This document shows positions 42,609 through 51,514 of a stretch of DNA of 64,000 bases, one piece after another (within the stretch, counting starts at the first letter, position 1; each line of letters begins with the position of its first letter). The DNA comes from Actinomycetes bacterium (GTDB lineage Bacteria > Actinomycetota > Acidimicrobiia > Acidimicrobiales > SZUA-35): contig JAJRQY010000069.1 of the NCBI GenBank assembly GCA_024280015.1, positions 1 to 64,000 on the forward strand, written 5' to 3'. The position numbers were made by a program, and so were the translations under genes. A model generated the notes under the pieces. The model did not search any database. It was given only the letters and a program-made list of their open reading frames with translations, and was not told the DNA's origin.

Positions 42609-44284
42609 CAGGCTTCCTCTGCCTTGTTCGGCGTGGGTTGGCTCAGTACGGCCATACCGCTCGTTGACTCCATGACTGGTGCGGAAGCAAAGTTGCCAAG
42701 GGAGGGTGGTGAAGACGTGGTCCACTCAAGTGACTGCCCAGACCACGGTTCGGGTGTTGTTCCCGTTCCAAGTGCGGTGCGAGCCAGGTTGGCAAGAAAC
42801 ACTAGAGCACCCAGGCCGAGTACAGCGAAGCCAATGGTGGCTAGCACATTGAGCACCTCCACCCCATCCTTTGGTCCAACACCGATGCCAGGAAGTGCTG
42901 GTTGCTCCAGCATGCCGCTGATGACATAGGCGCCGCCCCAGGCAATCGTGCCAGCAGAGACGAGCAAGATGCTCAGCATGCCTAGCTTGTCGTCCAGCGA
43001 ACGGCCCCAAATCTTGTGACCCCAATGATGGACTGAGCTCACGATTCCGAGCAAGACCGCCCCGAGGATCAAACCACGAATGCCTTCGTGGAACGAAGAG
43101 TCGGCAAGGCGCAGGGCTGAGCTGACGTCGATCTCACTGTTTGAAGCATCGGCAACGAATTCGAGAATTGGTTCGATCAGCGCCAGGAGGGCAACGAGGG
43201 CGCCAACCGCAAGTAAGGCCATAGCGGCCATGCCAGCAACAAGCGGGGTGTTAGTGGCCGGCTTACCGTTCTTGACCGCATCAGCGGCCATGCCAAGGAG
43301 AAGGAGGATCGGAACCACGGCGGCAAGAACTCCGAGGACAAGCACGGCATTGTCAAACTCGATGGCTCGGCCACGACCTCCGAAAGTCAGGATGTCTGCC
43401 CCGAACGAAAGGACAAGTAACGAGCCGATCAAGGCAAGCGCTGGCTTGTGGAATCGGACCCTTGACTCGGATTGGGTCGCGACAACATCGAGTCCCATGC
43501 CCAGGACAGGAATGCCGACCCAGTACAGAGCCGGTGCCAGGCTGAGGCTATTGAGGATGGACAGCAGGGCTTGACGATCGACCTTGGTGGACAAGTAGTC
43601 AGCGCTGACATCGGCGTAGGCCAAGCCAAGCTCGCCAATCAGGATCGGGAGGGTGAGGAGCCCAAGAAGGGAGAAGACCAGGAATGACCAGGTGCTGATT
43701 GGCACGTGTTCCAACCGCATGCCGATGGTTCGAGCACCGAGGATGGTGGTTGCGATGCAGACAAAGGCCCAGCAGAAACCGACAAGCATGGTTCCAAGGG
43801 CCAAGATCCACAGCAGGACGGCATCCTTGGAACCACCGGCTGGTCCGCCGTTGGCCACCACAGCCAAGATCAGGATTCCGGTAGCGAGAAGCCACGTCCA
43901 AAAGGCGCCAGCTGCCCCACGGCCAAAGGCGATGGCTGATGCGCCAACCTGGAGTGGTGTGAGGTAGGTGGCTAAGCCGATGAGGACGGGGATGACACCA
44001 CCAAAGAGCAGGAGGGTTCTTCCCGCTGACCAAGCTTGAACGAATTGTCCCTCGTCTTCAAACAATCCAACGGAGCCGAGGTCGATCAGTTCGATGCTGG
44101 CAATCGTGGACAAGACCAGAGCTAGGAGCACAAAGGCGGCGCCAGCACCAATCCACATCCGACCGATCGTCTTGTGATCGCTGGTGCTCAAGACGCGTTC
44201 CAGAGCGGGCCTGGCAGCGGAATCGGAGGTCTGGATTGAGTCAGTCGTTGAATCAGTCTCGGTGCGAGTTTGAGTCAATGCCAT
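42608..44284 (-). CDS. ligand-less haem-copper oxidase subunit I-like protein
   Basis: 558 residues with about 12 or more helices. It aligns with CtaD in STSDHKTIGRMW, YLTPLQVGASAIAF (CtaD: LLPLQIGARDVAF), SLAPALYWVGIPVLG (CtaD: GHPEVYLMILPAFG) and HHWGHKIWG. The catalytic residues are gone: His94 is Gly, His272 is Ala, Glu274 is Ala, HH is LT, and the AHFHYV motif is absent (the region reads SSFHEGIRG), although Tyr254 is kept. It cannot be an oxidase. It leads a run of subunit-III-like, unknown, ctaC, ctaD, ctaE. A structural or regulatory subunit is possible. Confidence 0.75.
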   Translation of the reverse strand: MALTQTRTETDSTTDSIQTSDSAARPALERVLSTSDHKTIGRMWIGAGAAFVLLALVLSTIASIELIDLGSVGLFEDEGQFVQAWSAGRTLLLFGGVIPVLIGLATYLTPLQVGASAIAFGRGAAGAFWTWLLATGILILAVVANGGPAGGSKDAVLLWILALGTMLVGFCWAFVCIATTILGARTIGMRLEHVPISTWSFLVFSLLGLLTLPILIGELGLAYADVSADYLSTKVDRQALLSILNSLSLAPALYWVGIPVLGMGLDVVATQSESRVRFHKPALALIGSLLVLSFGADILTFGGRGRAIEFDNAVLVLGVLAAVVPILLLLGMAADAVKNGKPATNTPLVAGMAAMALLAVGALVALLALIEPILEFVADASNSEIDVSSALRLADSSFHEGIRGLILGAVLLGIVSSVHHWGHKIWGRSLDDKLGMLSILLVSAGTIAWGGAYVISGMLEQPALPGIGVGPKDGVEVLNVLATIGFAVLGLGALVFLANLARTALGTGTTPEPWSGQSLEWTTSSPPSLGNFASAPVMESTSGMAVLSQPTPNKAEEA

Positions 44285-44460
44285 GGTTGCGGGGGCCTCA
44301 GCGCGGTTCGGTGGATACAGGACGGATTTCGCTGCCGTCGAGAACGAGGCGGCAAGAACGAGCTGTCAGACAAAGGCCCAACGCATCGCGCGTCAGGCCC
44401 ACCCAAACAGCAGGCTCGTACTCTAACCGCTCTAGAGTCAGGATCGGAAACTCTGCTCAT

Positions 44461-45465
44461 TCAGGTTCCCCAACCAACCAACATGTCGATGGCAACGGCG
44501 GCAAACAAGATGGTGAGATGGGTGATGGAGAAGCCAAAGTAGCGGATGGCTTTTTTCTCGAGAACCGCCGGATTCGTCTCTCGAACAAGATCCAGAGCAC
44601 CGCCGGAGAACATGGCTCCGACAACGACGGCCGAACCAACGTAGATCCAGCCCATATTGGCCACTGGCCACAAGGCAAGGCTGACAGCCCAGACAATGAG
44701 GGAGTAGACAAACATTTGACGGGCCGTCGACTTGTGCCCGGCTACCACCGGCATCATTGGAACTTCGGCCGCGGCATAGTCAGATTCGTAGCGGATGGCC
44801 AAAGCCCAGAAGTGTGGTGGGGTCCAAAAGAAAACCACCAAGAACAGCAGGACTGCGGGCCAGCCAACCGAGTTGGTGACCGCTGACCAGCCAATCAGTA
44901 CTGGAGCGGCACCAGCGACCCCGCCAATGACAATATTTTGAGTCGAGGTTCGTTTCAGCCAGATGGTGTACACGAACACATAGAAGAGGCAGGCAGCAAC
45001 GGCCAGGGCAGCGGAAAGCAGGTTTACGAAATGCCAGAGGTAGAAGAAAGCCACGATTTCTAGACCAATGGCGAAGATCAGTCCTTCTTGGGGCTGGATC
45101 TCGCCAGTGACGAGCGGTCGCCCCTTCGTCCGTTCCATCTTGGCGTCAATATCTCGATCGACGTACATATTGATGGCGTTGGCGCCGCCGGCTGACAGTG
45201 AGCCACCAATGACCGTGTTGATCATGAGCCAGACAGAGGGCATGCCGCGTTCAGCCAGCACCATTGTCGGCACAGTACTGACAAGGAGTAATTCGATAAT
45301 TCGAGGTTTGGTAAGGGCGACGAATGCCCCCACCCTTGATCGGGTCACAGATGCGGTTAGAACCACGGAACATAGGGTACCGAGCGATGTCAAGAGCAGA
45401 CGGTGCTGAGTTGTGAACTCTGGCCGGTCGCCGATTGTTCTTGCTTCTTGTTCTTGATGCGTCAA
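44461..45465 (-). CDS. ctaB: protohaem IX farnesyltransferase (haem O synthase)
   Basis: Converts haem b to haem O for aa3-type oxidases. It is a UbiA-family enzyme of 334 residues with about nine helices. ALTKPRIIELLLVSTVPTM, NAINMYVDRDIDAKMERTKGRPLVTG (first Asp motif) and FFWTPPHFWALAIRYESDYAAAEVPMMP (second) are signatures. The listed TTG gives a leader of about 40 residues; GTG 45348 would fit the family length better. First gene of the oxidase run; ctaA is divergent. Confidence 0.94.
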   Translation of the reverse strand: MTHQEQEARTIGDRPEFTTQHRLLLTSLGTLCSVVLTASVTRSRVGAFVALTKPRIIELLLVSTVPTMVLAERGMPSVWLMINTVIGGSLSAGGANAINMYVDRDIDAKMERTKGRPLVTGEIQPQEGLIFAIGLEIVAFFYLWHFVNLLSAALAVAACLFYVFVYTIWLKRTSTQNIVIGGVAGAAPVLIGWSAVTNSVGWPAVLLFLVVFFWTPPHFWALAIRYESDYAAAEVPMMPVVAGHKSTARQMFVYSLIVWAVSLALWPVANMGWIYVGSAVVVGAMFSGGALDLVRETNPAVLEKKAIRYFGFSITHLTILFAAVAIDMLVGWGT

Positions 45466-45522
45466 TTCTTTCTGTGCTCCAGGGAGTAGAAGTTGCCCCT
45501 CTAGTCTCCGCTCCTTAGCGTT

Positions 45523-46599
45523 GTGGTGGTGACCATTGCCAATCCGGAGACGAGCCCTGAAGCGGCCACCGGCATTTCGGCCAACCGGTATCGCCAGATC
45601 GTTGGTGTTGCTGGTGTTTTCCTGGTGCTGATTGTCCTCAGTGGCTCCGCCGTACGACTAACCCAAAGCGGTCTTGGGTGTGAAGACTGGCCGAAATGCT
45701 CCGAAGGCCAATTGGTGCCTGAGTGGGCCTTCCATAGCTGGATCGAATTTGGCAACCGCCTGATCTCCGGTGTCATTGGCGTCATTGTTATTGCCGCTGC
45801 CCTTGGTGCCTATCGGCGAGTTCCCCGACGACCTGACCTGTATCCCTGGGCCTGGGGTTTGGTTGCTGGAGTGCTGGCCCAAGTCGTTCTTGGGGGCATG
45901 ACGGTCTGGGTCGACCTGCATCCCCTCTTCGTGAGCGTGCACTTCCTCCTGTCAATCGTCTTGATCTGGAACGTCATGGTCTTGTGGCGCAAATCTGCTA
46001 TCGAAACTGATGCGGTTGAGACCAACGCGACTGAGACCGACTCGATCCTTCAGCAAGCCGCTGGCCAGTCTCCTTCAGCGCTCACACTGACTCCTTCAGC
46101 GCTCACACTGAATCTCAGCCGGGCAGTGATGGTTATGGCAACCGTGGTGCTCATGGTTGGCACCTTGGTCACCGGTACTGGACCCAATAGTGGTGACAGC
46201 CAGGCCCTTCGCCTGTCCTTTGATCTCCGTTCCATTGCCCAGGTGCATAGTGCAACGGCCTGGGTCCTGGTTGCTCTCATTGTTGCTTTGGCCTTTCAGT
46301 TGCGGTCACAAGCAGCAGCGACAAGGTTTGAGGGGTCTGGGGGCAAGACGCCTTTTGCCCAGGTCCAGGTCCTCCTTGCACTAACCGTGAGCCAGGGGGC
46401 GTTGGGGTACCTGCAATACGCACTCGGGGTCCCCGCTGGTCTGGTCGAGCTGCATGTTGCTGGCTCACTTGCGGTCTGGTGTGTCGCCCTGTGGTTGCAC
46501 CTAACTCTGGGAAGCATGACGTCAGCCGGAAGTGCCGTGACTAGCTCGACCTCAGCTATTGTCACCGACTCAGGCCTGACCCCCGGGGGTATTTCATGA
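45523..46599 (+). CDS. ctaA: haem A synthase
   Basis: Oxidises haem O to haem A. It is 358 residues, eight helices with haem-ligating His in conserved places: SAVRLTQSGLGCEDWPKC, HSWIEFGNRLISG, HFLLSIVLIW, HSATAWVLVAL and ELHVAGSLAVW. The central loop is unusually long and low in complexity (ETDAVETNATETDS..., encoded partly by a 21-bp repeat). It starts with three GTG codons, so the exact start is open. The divergent neighbour ctaB supplies its substrate. Confidence 0.93.
   Translation: MVVTIANPETSPEAATGISANRYRQIVGVAGVFLVLIVLSGSAVRLTQSGLGCEDWPKCSEGQLVPEWAFHSWIEFGNRLISGVIGVIVIAAALGAYRRVPRRPDLYPWAWGLVAGVLAQVVLGGMTVWVDLHPLFVSVHFLLSIVLIWNVMVLWRKSAIETDAVETNATETDSILQQAAGQSPSALTLTPSALTLNLSRAVMVMATVVLMVGTLVTGTGPNSGDSQALRLSFDLRSIAQVHSATAWVLVALIVALAFQLRSQAAATRFEGSGGKTPFAQVQVLLALTVSQGALGYLQYALGVPAGLVELHVAGSLAVWCVALWLHLTLGSMTSAGSAVTSSTSAIVTDSGLTPGGIS
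46071..46111. repeat. 21-bp tandem repeat in the ctaA loop
   Basis: TCCTTCAGCGCTCACACTGA(C) is present twice (46071-46091, 46092-46111), in frame, giving SPSALTLTPSALTLN in the central loop of CtaA. Confidence 0.75.
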
Positions 46600-46919
46600 G
46601 TGAGATCACCGTGAGCAAAGTTCTCATGAGTGAAACCGCGCCGATGGAAGTCTTGTTGCCCGAGGGTGATGTGCTGGTCGATGAGGACCGTCCGTGGGCA
46701 GTCATTGTTTGGAACGACCCGATCAACCTGATGAACTATGTCAGCTTCGTCTTCCGCAAGTTGTTTGGATTCGGTCAGGCCAAAGCCGACAAGTTGATGC
46801 GTGATGTGCATGAGAAGGGTCGAGCCAATGTGGCAACAGGAACCCGCAGCGAGTGTGAGCGCCACGTTCATCAGCTTCACTCCCACGGGCTTTGGGCCAC
46901 CATGGAACACGATGAGTGA
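46596..46919 (+). CDS. clpS: ATP-dependent Clp protease adaptor
   Basis: Delivers N-degron substrates to ClpC/ClpA-ClpP. It is 107 residues with the ClpS core WAVIVWNDPINLMNYVSFVFRKLFGF, in which the WNDPxN and MxYV residues form the pocket, then KADKLMRDVHEKGRANV and the C-terminal HxxHSHGLWATME. It overlaps ctaA by ATGA. The DUF2017 gene behind it is the usual actinobacterial partner. Confidence 0.95.
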   Translation: MSEITVSKVLMSETAPMEVLLPEGDVLVDEDRPWAVIVWNDPINLMNYVSFVFRKLFGFGQAKADKLMRDVHEKGRANVATGTRSECERHVHQLHSHGLWATMEHDE

Positions 46920-46928
46920 GGGTGGCCC

Positions 46929-47492
46929 GTGAGCGACCATAAAGAGCAGCCATCTGGGGAGTCTGAGGACTCTGACGGGTTGGGGCCGGAGGAACTCGAA
47001 CAAGACAGTGAGGTGGTGTTCCGGCCTCTGGTCACCGCCTTGGATAGTGGCAGGTTCCGGATGGACTTTCCGGACAATCTTTGCCAGCTTTTGGTGTCTT
47101 TGGCTGAGGAGTTGGATGAGGTGCTGGACAGCGACTCACCGGACCTGACCCGCCTGTTTCCCACGGCCTACGCCGATGACCCAGACATGGATGCTGGCTA
47201 TCAGATCCTGGCTCGGGGCCAGCTGGTTGACCACCGCCGGGCTGCTATCGAGACCGTACGCGAATCGATGGACTCCAAGGAGTTGGATGAGGAGCAGCTG
47301 AACTCCTGGATGCTGGTCATCAACGATCTCCGCCTGGTGATCGGAACTCGGCTTGACGTGAGTGAAGACGACGAGCTGATGTTTGAGAGCCCCGATCCTG
47401 AGGATCCGAACAGCTATCTGACCGAGGTGTATCGGGTGCTCGGCTTCATGCTGGGCGACATTGTTGATGCCTTGACTGGTGCCCTCCCCTGA
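46929..47492 (+). CDS. DUF2017-family protein (partner of ClpS)
   Basis: Cytoplasmic, acidic protein of 187 residues. This family is conserved next to clpS in actinobacteria; recognition elements are LLVSLAEELDEVL, RLFPTAYADDPDMDAGYQ, and LEEQLNSWMLVINDLRLVIGTRLDV. GTG start 9 nt after clpS. Its role is not defined, but the pairing suggests proteolysis. Confidence 0.88.
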   Translation: MSDHKEQPSGESEDSDGLGPEELEQDSEVVFRPLVTALDSGRFRMDFPDNLCQLLVSLAEELDEVLDSDSPDLTRLFPTAYADDPDMDAGYQILARGQLVDHRRAAIETVRESMDSKELDEEQLNSWMLVINDLRLVIGTRLDVSEDDELMFESPDPEDPNSYLTEVYRVLGFMLGDIVDALTGALP

Positions 47493-47597
47493 TCCTCGAC
47501 GAACCCCTGGACTAGCAAGAGACGGGTCCCCCTCGACTCGGGCTCGAGGCTGACTCAGTCGGGGCGCAATTCCGGCAGGTGATTCAGGCTGGATCAA

Positions 47598-48497
47598 TCA
47601 GGCTGGGTAGTAGAAGATTCCGGCTGTACCTGGTCCGGTTTGGGCGGCGACGGAAGGTCCGACCCGGTAGTGCACGAAGCCTTTGACTAACGGGTTGGCG
47701 GCCAAAAGAGCATCCAAGCCTTCGCTCATCGGAGCCATTTCCGGGCCAGCCAGGGAAGACGCCACCCGAATCTCGACCTGGTCGCGCAATGCGCGGCTGG
47801 CCATGGCCTGGACGGCTTCCTCGGTGGTGAACACGGTGTCCACCACTTCTAACTCACCACCACCGGTCCACAGCACCATGATGCCCTCTTCTTCGTCTGT
47901 GCTGTCTGACGGGTCTGACTGGTCTGTGCGGTCTGACTGACCGCCGAGGCCGACCTGCTGGAATCGGCCAGACCGGCCGGCCAGCTCCAGGCCTTGCAGG
48001 ACAAAGACACTCTCAACCTTGCCCGACATCTGATTTGCTGCCCCAATGGCCTCATGGACCGAAGCTCCGGCCTCCAAGGCTTCGTGGGCGGCGATGACAC
48101 AGCAGGCCACACCGAAGGATGCGGTTCCGGTGTCGACAATGTGGAGAGGAATCGAGGTCTGGGTGGCCGCAACCTTGGCGCTCTGAACAGTTCCTGAATA
48201 GTCCGAGCTGACGAGGATGGCGAGAACCTCGGTTGCCCCGGCCACAGCTGCTCGTTCGACTGCTTCTACAAAGAGTCCCGGCGGGGGTTGTGATGTTGAG
48301 AGGTCAGATCCGGGTTGATGCAGACGATAGAACTTGTCGGCATCGAGGTCGACGCCTTCTTGATAGTCCTGGCCGTCGAGACTGATGGTCACGGGTATGA
48401 CCTCAACCTGGTATTGCTGGATCAGCTCGGGAGTCAGTTGGGCCGACGAGTCGGTGATCAGGGCAATGTCTGGTTTGGGCACAGGCAACAAACTCAT
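47598..48497 (-). CDS. DegV-family fatty-acid-binding protein
   Basis: Lipid-binding DegV/EDD fold of 299 residues; FakB-like members present fatty acids to a kinase. IALITDSSAQLTPEL opens the fold and DGQDYQEGVDLDADKFYRLH, LVSSDYSGTVQSAKVAA and IVDTGTASFGV follow. A low-complexity acidic insert (GGQSDRTDQSDPSDSTDEEEG) splits the domain where family members have a short loop. No fakA gene is nearby. Confidence 0.9.
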   Translation of the reverse strand: MSLLPVPKPDIALITDSSAQLTPELIQQYQVEVIPVTISLDGQDYQEGVDLDADKFYRLHQPGSDLSTSQPPPGLFVEAVERAAVAGATEVLAILVSSDYSGTVQSAKVAATQTSIPLHIVDTGTASFGVACCVIAAHEALEAGASVHEAIGAANQMSGKVESVFVLQGLELAGRSGRFQQVGLGGQSDRTDQSDPSDSTDEEEGIMVLWTGGGELEVVDTVFTTEEAVQAMASRALRDQVEIRVASSLAGPEMAPMSEGLDALLAANPLVKGFVHYRVGPSVAAQTGPGTAGIFYYPA

Positions 48498-48690
48498 CTT
48501 TCGGAGTCTCTATTCCGGTCGGGCGGAGAGTTCCGCCAGAACTTCCCACCGTATGAGGACAAACGGAACGAGCAAGTCTCACCCCTCAGCAAGACCATGC
48601 CGCCCCACCAAGAGCCAAGACCAAACAAGAGCAGCCAGAAAAGTTGGACCTGACGCTAAGGAACTACAGAATCAGGCCGTTGAAACAAGC

Positions 48691-49446
48691 ATGGCAAGCA
48701 GAGCACCCAGAATCATCACCCTGGTGATAGTGGCACTCAGCTTGCTGACCGCCTGCATACCAGGCGGCCCAGACGAACCACTGGCCTACTCCGAAACCCC
48801 CGACTTCTGCCACACCCTCATTGCCTTTGGCCAACAAACCCTCGTCAACGACGATCCCGCAGTACCGACCGGTACCCCCGCAGCGATGACCGAAGAGTTC
48901 GCCGACACCATGCTCGCCTCGGAATCACTCAAATCCAAACACCGCAACCGGCTCGAAGAAATCCGAGACGAGCAAACTCTCTACACCTTCCTCGATGACG
49001 AAACGTACTACAGCGAAACCGTTGCAATATTCAACCAGATGGCCGACGCCTGTAACGCTGAACCAACCATCCTCTACACCGGCACACCCTCACTAGTCCG
49101 CAAACACACCGCAGCAATCGAGTTCTGCAACACCATCAACAACTCTTGGACCTGGTTCGTCGGCATGCGACTGTCTCCAACGGGACTCGATGACCTGTGG
49201 GCCGCCCGCTCAGCCTTCCCAGTCGAATTCGAACCCTTCTTCACCTTCTCCTACCTCATGGCTGTCCCCGATGACCAGCTGGATGGTCCAGCCGTGCCTC
49301 GAGACGAGATCGACGCCGCACTGGACTACGGGTACAGAATGAACAACAGGAGTTGGGTGTCGATGCAACGTTCTCAGGCGAACTTGCAAAATGTGGCGAT
49401 CGGCGAATTCTGTGAGTCAATCAATCCGAGCCTAGAAGCAGACTAG
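48691..49446 (+). CDS. hypothetical lipoprotein
   Basis: Secreted lipoprotein of 251 residues. Signal peptide PRIITLVIVALSLLTAC with lipobox LTAC. The mature domain is mostly helical with six Cys (FCHTLIAFG, DACNAEP, EFCNTINNSW, GEFCESI) in pairs likely to form disulfides. I do not recognise the family. I begin at ATG 48691, because the track start lies far upstream, antisense to the DegV leader. Confidence 0.65.
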   Translation: MASRAPRIITLVIVALSLLTACIPGGPDEPLAYSETPDFCHTLIAFGQQTLVNDDPAVPTGTPAAMTEEFADTMLASESLKSKHRNRLEEIRDEQTLYTFLDDETYYSETVAIFNQMADACNAEPTILYTGTPSLVRKHTAAIEFCNTINNSWTWFVGMRLSPTGLDDLWAARSAFPVEFEPFFTFSYLMAVPDDQLDGPAVPRDEIDAALDYGYRMNNRSWVSMQRSQANLQNVAIGEFCESINPSLEAD

Positions 49447-49481
49447 TCACCGGGCACACACTTCTCTGGATGCTCCAACAA

Positions 49482-49808
49482 TCAAGTGATAGCGGCGATA
49501 ATCCAATCACCCCGGCCAGCAGCATCGCGATACAACCCAACCAACCCAGCCGCCACCCGAGCTACATCAACAGGAGAAGCAAACATCGCCGGACCAAAAC
49601 CCAAATCCTCACCAACCGGCACACCGGTCATCAACGGCTCACTCACCTCAAGAGACCCCCCAATCAACACCTGCGCCGCATCCCACAACTTCCCCAAGTC
49701 AATACCCGAATCCAACACAGCCAAAACCGACTCGACATCACCACCAGACTCCATAGCCGCAATCAACTCCGCAGACAGGTGACAGCCTCGGTTTTTCGTC
49801 CTTTCCAT
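49482..49808 (-). CDS. DUF1877/YfbM-like fragment
   Basis: A 108-residue ORF: the region SGIDLGKLWDAAQVLIGGS to EDLGFGPAMFASPVDVARVAAGLVGL matches the central part of YfbM/DUF1877 proteins (about 160 residues). The N-terminus and the C-terminal part are missing, so it may be a truncated copy. Base use differs from neighbours (runs of CAACCCAACC on the plus strand). It overlaps the following ORF at its front. Functional status is doubtful. Confidence 0.45.
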   Translation of the reverse strand: MERTKNRGCHLSAELIAAMESGGDVESVLAVLDSGIDLGKLWDAAQVLIGGSLEVSEPLMTGVPVGEDLGFGPAMFASPVDVARVAAGLVGLYRDAAGRGDWIIAAIT

Positions 49809-50047
49809 TCATCGGTAAGGACACCGTCTTTGGCTATCGCTAGATCACACAAAAACGAATGCACTACACGGTCATCGGTCGGATAGAGGCGGCACTCAAT
49901 CGTTTGGTTCAGGACGTCTTCGGTGTCATGGATCTCAATCGGACCCCGGCCATGGCGAGGGGCAACATCGTCTGAATCAACCATCGCTAAGAGCCTTCTC
50001 CCAGTCCGGGGCCCATGATACTGGTCGACAATGCGCTGGGGATTCAC
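49763..50047 (-). pseudogene. 94-residue ORF, possible gene remnant
   Basis: An open frame (IVDQYHGPRTGRRLLAMVDS to DEWKGRKTEAVT) that overlaps the DUF1877 fragment by 46 nt in another frame. Its HSFLCDLAIAKDGVLTDEW looks protein-like, but I find no family. Together with the fragment and 49447-49481 and 50048-50160, where I see nothing, this stretch of about 700 nt looks like decaying sequence. Confidence 0.3.
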
Positions 50048-50160
50048 ACCTCACCTACGGCCATGTTAGTGCCGGCGAGTGAGCCGCCCAGATCTCGGAC
50101 GGCTCAGTGTGTTGTCCCTGCTCGCGGCCACCCAGCAGTCACGATCGGGCTATTTGCTGC

Positions 50161-50781
50161 CTAACGAGCAGCCCGGAACCTCAGGAAAATCACGGTGCTG
50201 GAAACAGCGGCGCCAACCGGCAGGGCCACGGTTGGAGCCGGGCCCCACAAGTTGGACAAGCCTCGACGCCACCAGAGCAAGGCCAGACCGACCCACGAAA
50301 CCGAGGCCACCGTGGTGGTGGCAAAAGCTCGTTGTTTCCATTGGGGTAAGGCGGCAGTTGCGAGGGCAACCGCTATGTCAAAGGGAAAGAAGGCGGGGAA
50401 GGTGGCCAGAACCTGTCCAACTCCAGTCGCCACTCCCTTGCCACCACGAAAGCCAGACCAGACCGGGTGGCAGTGGCCTATCACCGCACTGCTGGACGCC
50501 ACCTGGGCCAAGGCCGGCCCAGCCATACCGCCTCCAAGTGCACGACCACCCAGTCTTCGGCCAAGACTGGCCGCGGTTGCCCCCTTGGCAATATCAACAG
50601 CTAAGACCGCCAACCCAAACTTCGGGCCGAGAACCGATGCCGCATTCGCAGCCCCTGGATTACCACTACCTGACTGGCGCAGGTCGGGTCCCCCAGCAAC
50701 ACGCGAGGCAATGTCCGCACTGGGGATCGTGCCCAACAGGTATCCCCCAACAGCACTGATGAAGATGTCTCGCGTTCGCAC
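50161..50781 (-). CDS. plsY: glycerol-3-phosphate acyltransferase (acyl-phosphate dependent)
   Basis: Membrane enzyme that acylates glycerol-3-phosphate at sn-1 using acyl-phosphate. It is 206 residues with five or more helices. Loop motifs: GTIPSADIASRV (motif 1), SGSGNPGAANAASVLG (motif 2) and GHCHPVWSGFRGGKGVATGVG (motif 3) are all present. It is normal in length. Confidence 0.95.
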   Translation of the reverse strand: MRTRDIFISAVGGYLLGTIPSADIASRVAGGPDLRQSGSGNPGAANAASVLGPKFGLAVLAVDIAKGATAASLGRRLGGRALGGGMAGPALAQVASSSAVIGHCHPVWSGFRGGKGVATGVGQVLATFPAFFPFDIAVALATAALPQWKQRAFATTTVASVSWVGLALLWWRRGLSNLWGPAPTVALPVGAAVSSTVIFLRFRAAR

Positions 50782-51038
50782 CCTTGGACCCTATTGCCAA
50801 CGAGTCCGGCATTGCCAAAGCAGATTCAACGAAGATCCACAGCTGAAGATAATGGAGTTGACGACCCGTTATTGGGTCGCCAAGTGCATTATCTACGCGG
50901 AGGGGCTGATCTAGAGCAGCCGGCAAGAGTGAGAGGCAGAGCAAACTGGGCAGGAGTGCTTGAAAATGTGGTGGCGGTTTAGATGCTGCGTGCTACATTG
51001 ATTCAGCCTTGCGGGGCACCAGCCTCCATTGTCACCGA

Positions 51039-51111
51039 GCCCCCATCGTTCAGTGGCCTAGGACACTGCCCTTTCACGGCAGGAACACGGGTTCGAATCC
51101 CGTTGGGGGTA
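51039..51111 (+). tRNA. tRNA-Glu (anticodon TTC)
   Basis: Complete cloverleaf of 73 nt. Acceptor GCCCCCA pairs with TGGGGGT (first pair G-U); anticodon stem CTGCC/GGCAG with loop CTTTCAC, anticodon TTC; T arm GGGTTCGAATCCC. First tRNA of a three-tRNA cluster. From 50782 to 51038 I see nothing but a short GACCC/GGGTC dyad and probable promoter. Confidence 0.95.
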
Positions 51112-51117
51112 CTACAG

Positions 51118-51143
51118 CCTCCGATTTTCTCGAAAATCGGAGG
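51118..51143 (+). other. hairpin after tRNA-Glu
   Basis: CCTCCGATTTT/AAAATCGGAGG forms an 11-bp perfect stem with a CTCG loop, 7 nt behind the tRNA. No T-run follows, so it may be a processing or decay barrier rather than a terminator. Confidence 0.75.
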
Positions 51144-51225
51144 TCACGAATAGCAAGTTCTTGTTCAACCGGAATGAGGTCAGTGGCCGTCAAAAGCCAC
51201 CGGCAATATTCCAACCGAACAAACT

Positions 51226-51300
51226 GGTCCCGTAGTGCAGTCTGGAGTGCACGCCGCCCTGTCAAGGCGGAGGTCGCGAGTTCAAATCTCGTCGGGACCG
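51226..51300 (+). tRNA. tRNA-Asp (anticodon GTC)
   Basis: Complete cloverleaf of 75 nt. Acceptor GGTCCCG pairs with CGGGACC, discriminator G; anticodon loop CTGTCAA with GTC; T arm GAGTTCAAATCTC. It lies between the Glu and Phe tRNAs. Confidence 0.95.
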
Positions 51301-51302
51301 CT

Positions 51303-51400
51303 GAAATCCTTCGGATTTCTTGGAGTCATTCGCTAGGCGAATTCTCCCATGGAATCCTCCGGTGTAAGCCGGTTCGGTTCCTTGGAGAAACCGGCAGAGC
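51303..51400 (+). other. three hairpins between tRNA-Asp and tRNA-Phe
   Basis: GAAATCC-TTC-GGATTTC (51303-51319), ATTCGC-TAG-GCGAAT (about 51328-51342) and GCCGGTT...AACCGGC (about 51367-51395) follow one another in the 131-nt spacer. The first has the same form (7-bp stem, 3-nt loop) as the repeated hairpin behind tRNA-Lys. Confidence 0.6.
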
Positions 51401-51431
51401 GAATTCTTCTGGAGACCATCGGTTTCAAGAT

Positions 51432-51504
51432 GGTCGGGTAGCTCAGTTGGCAGAGCGACCGCCTGAAAAGCGGTAGGTCACCGGATCGACGCCGGTCCCG
51501 ACCA
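51432..51504 (+). tRNA. tRNA-Phe (anticodon GAA)
   Basis: Complete cloverleaf of 73 nt. Acceptor GGTCGGG pairs with CCCGACC, discriminator A; D arm GCTCAGTTGG; anticodon loop CTGAAAA with GAA; the T loop is present (CGGATCGACGCCG). Last of the cluster. Confidence 0.95.
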
Positions 51505-51514
51505 CATCAGTGTT

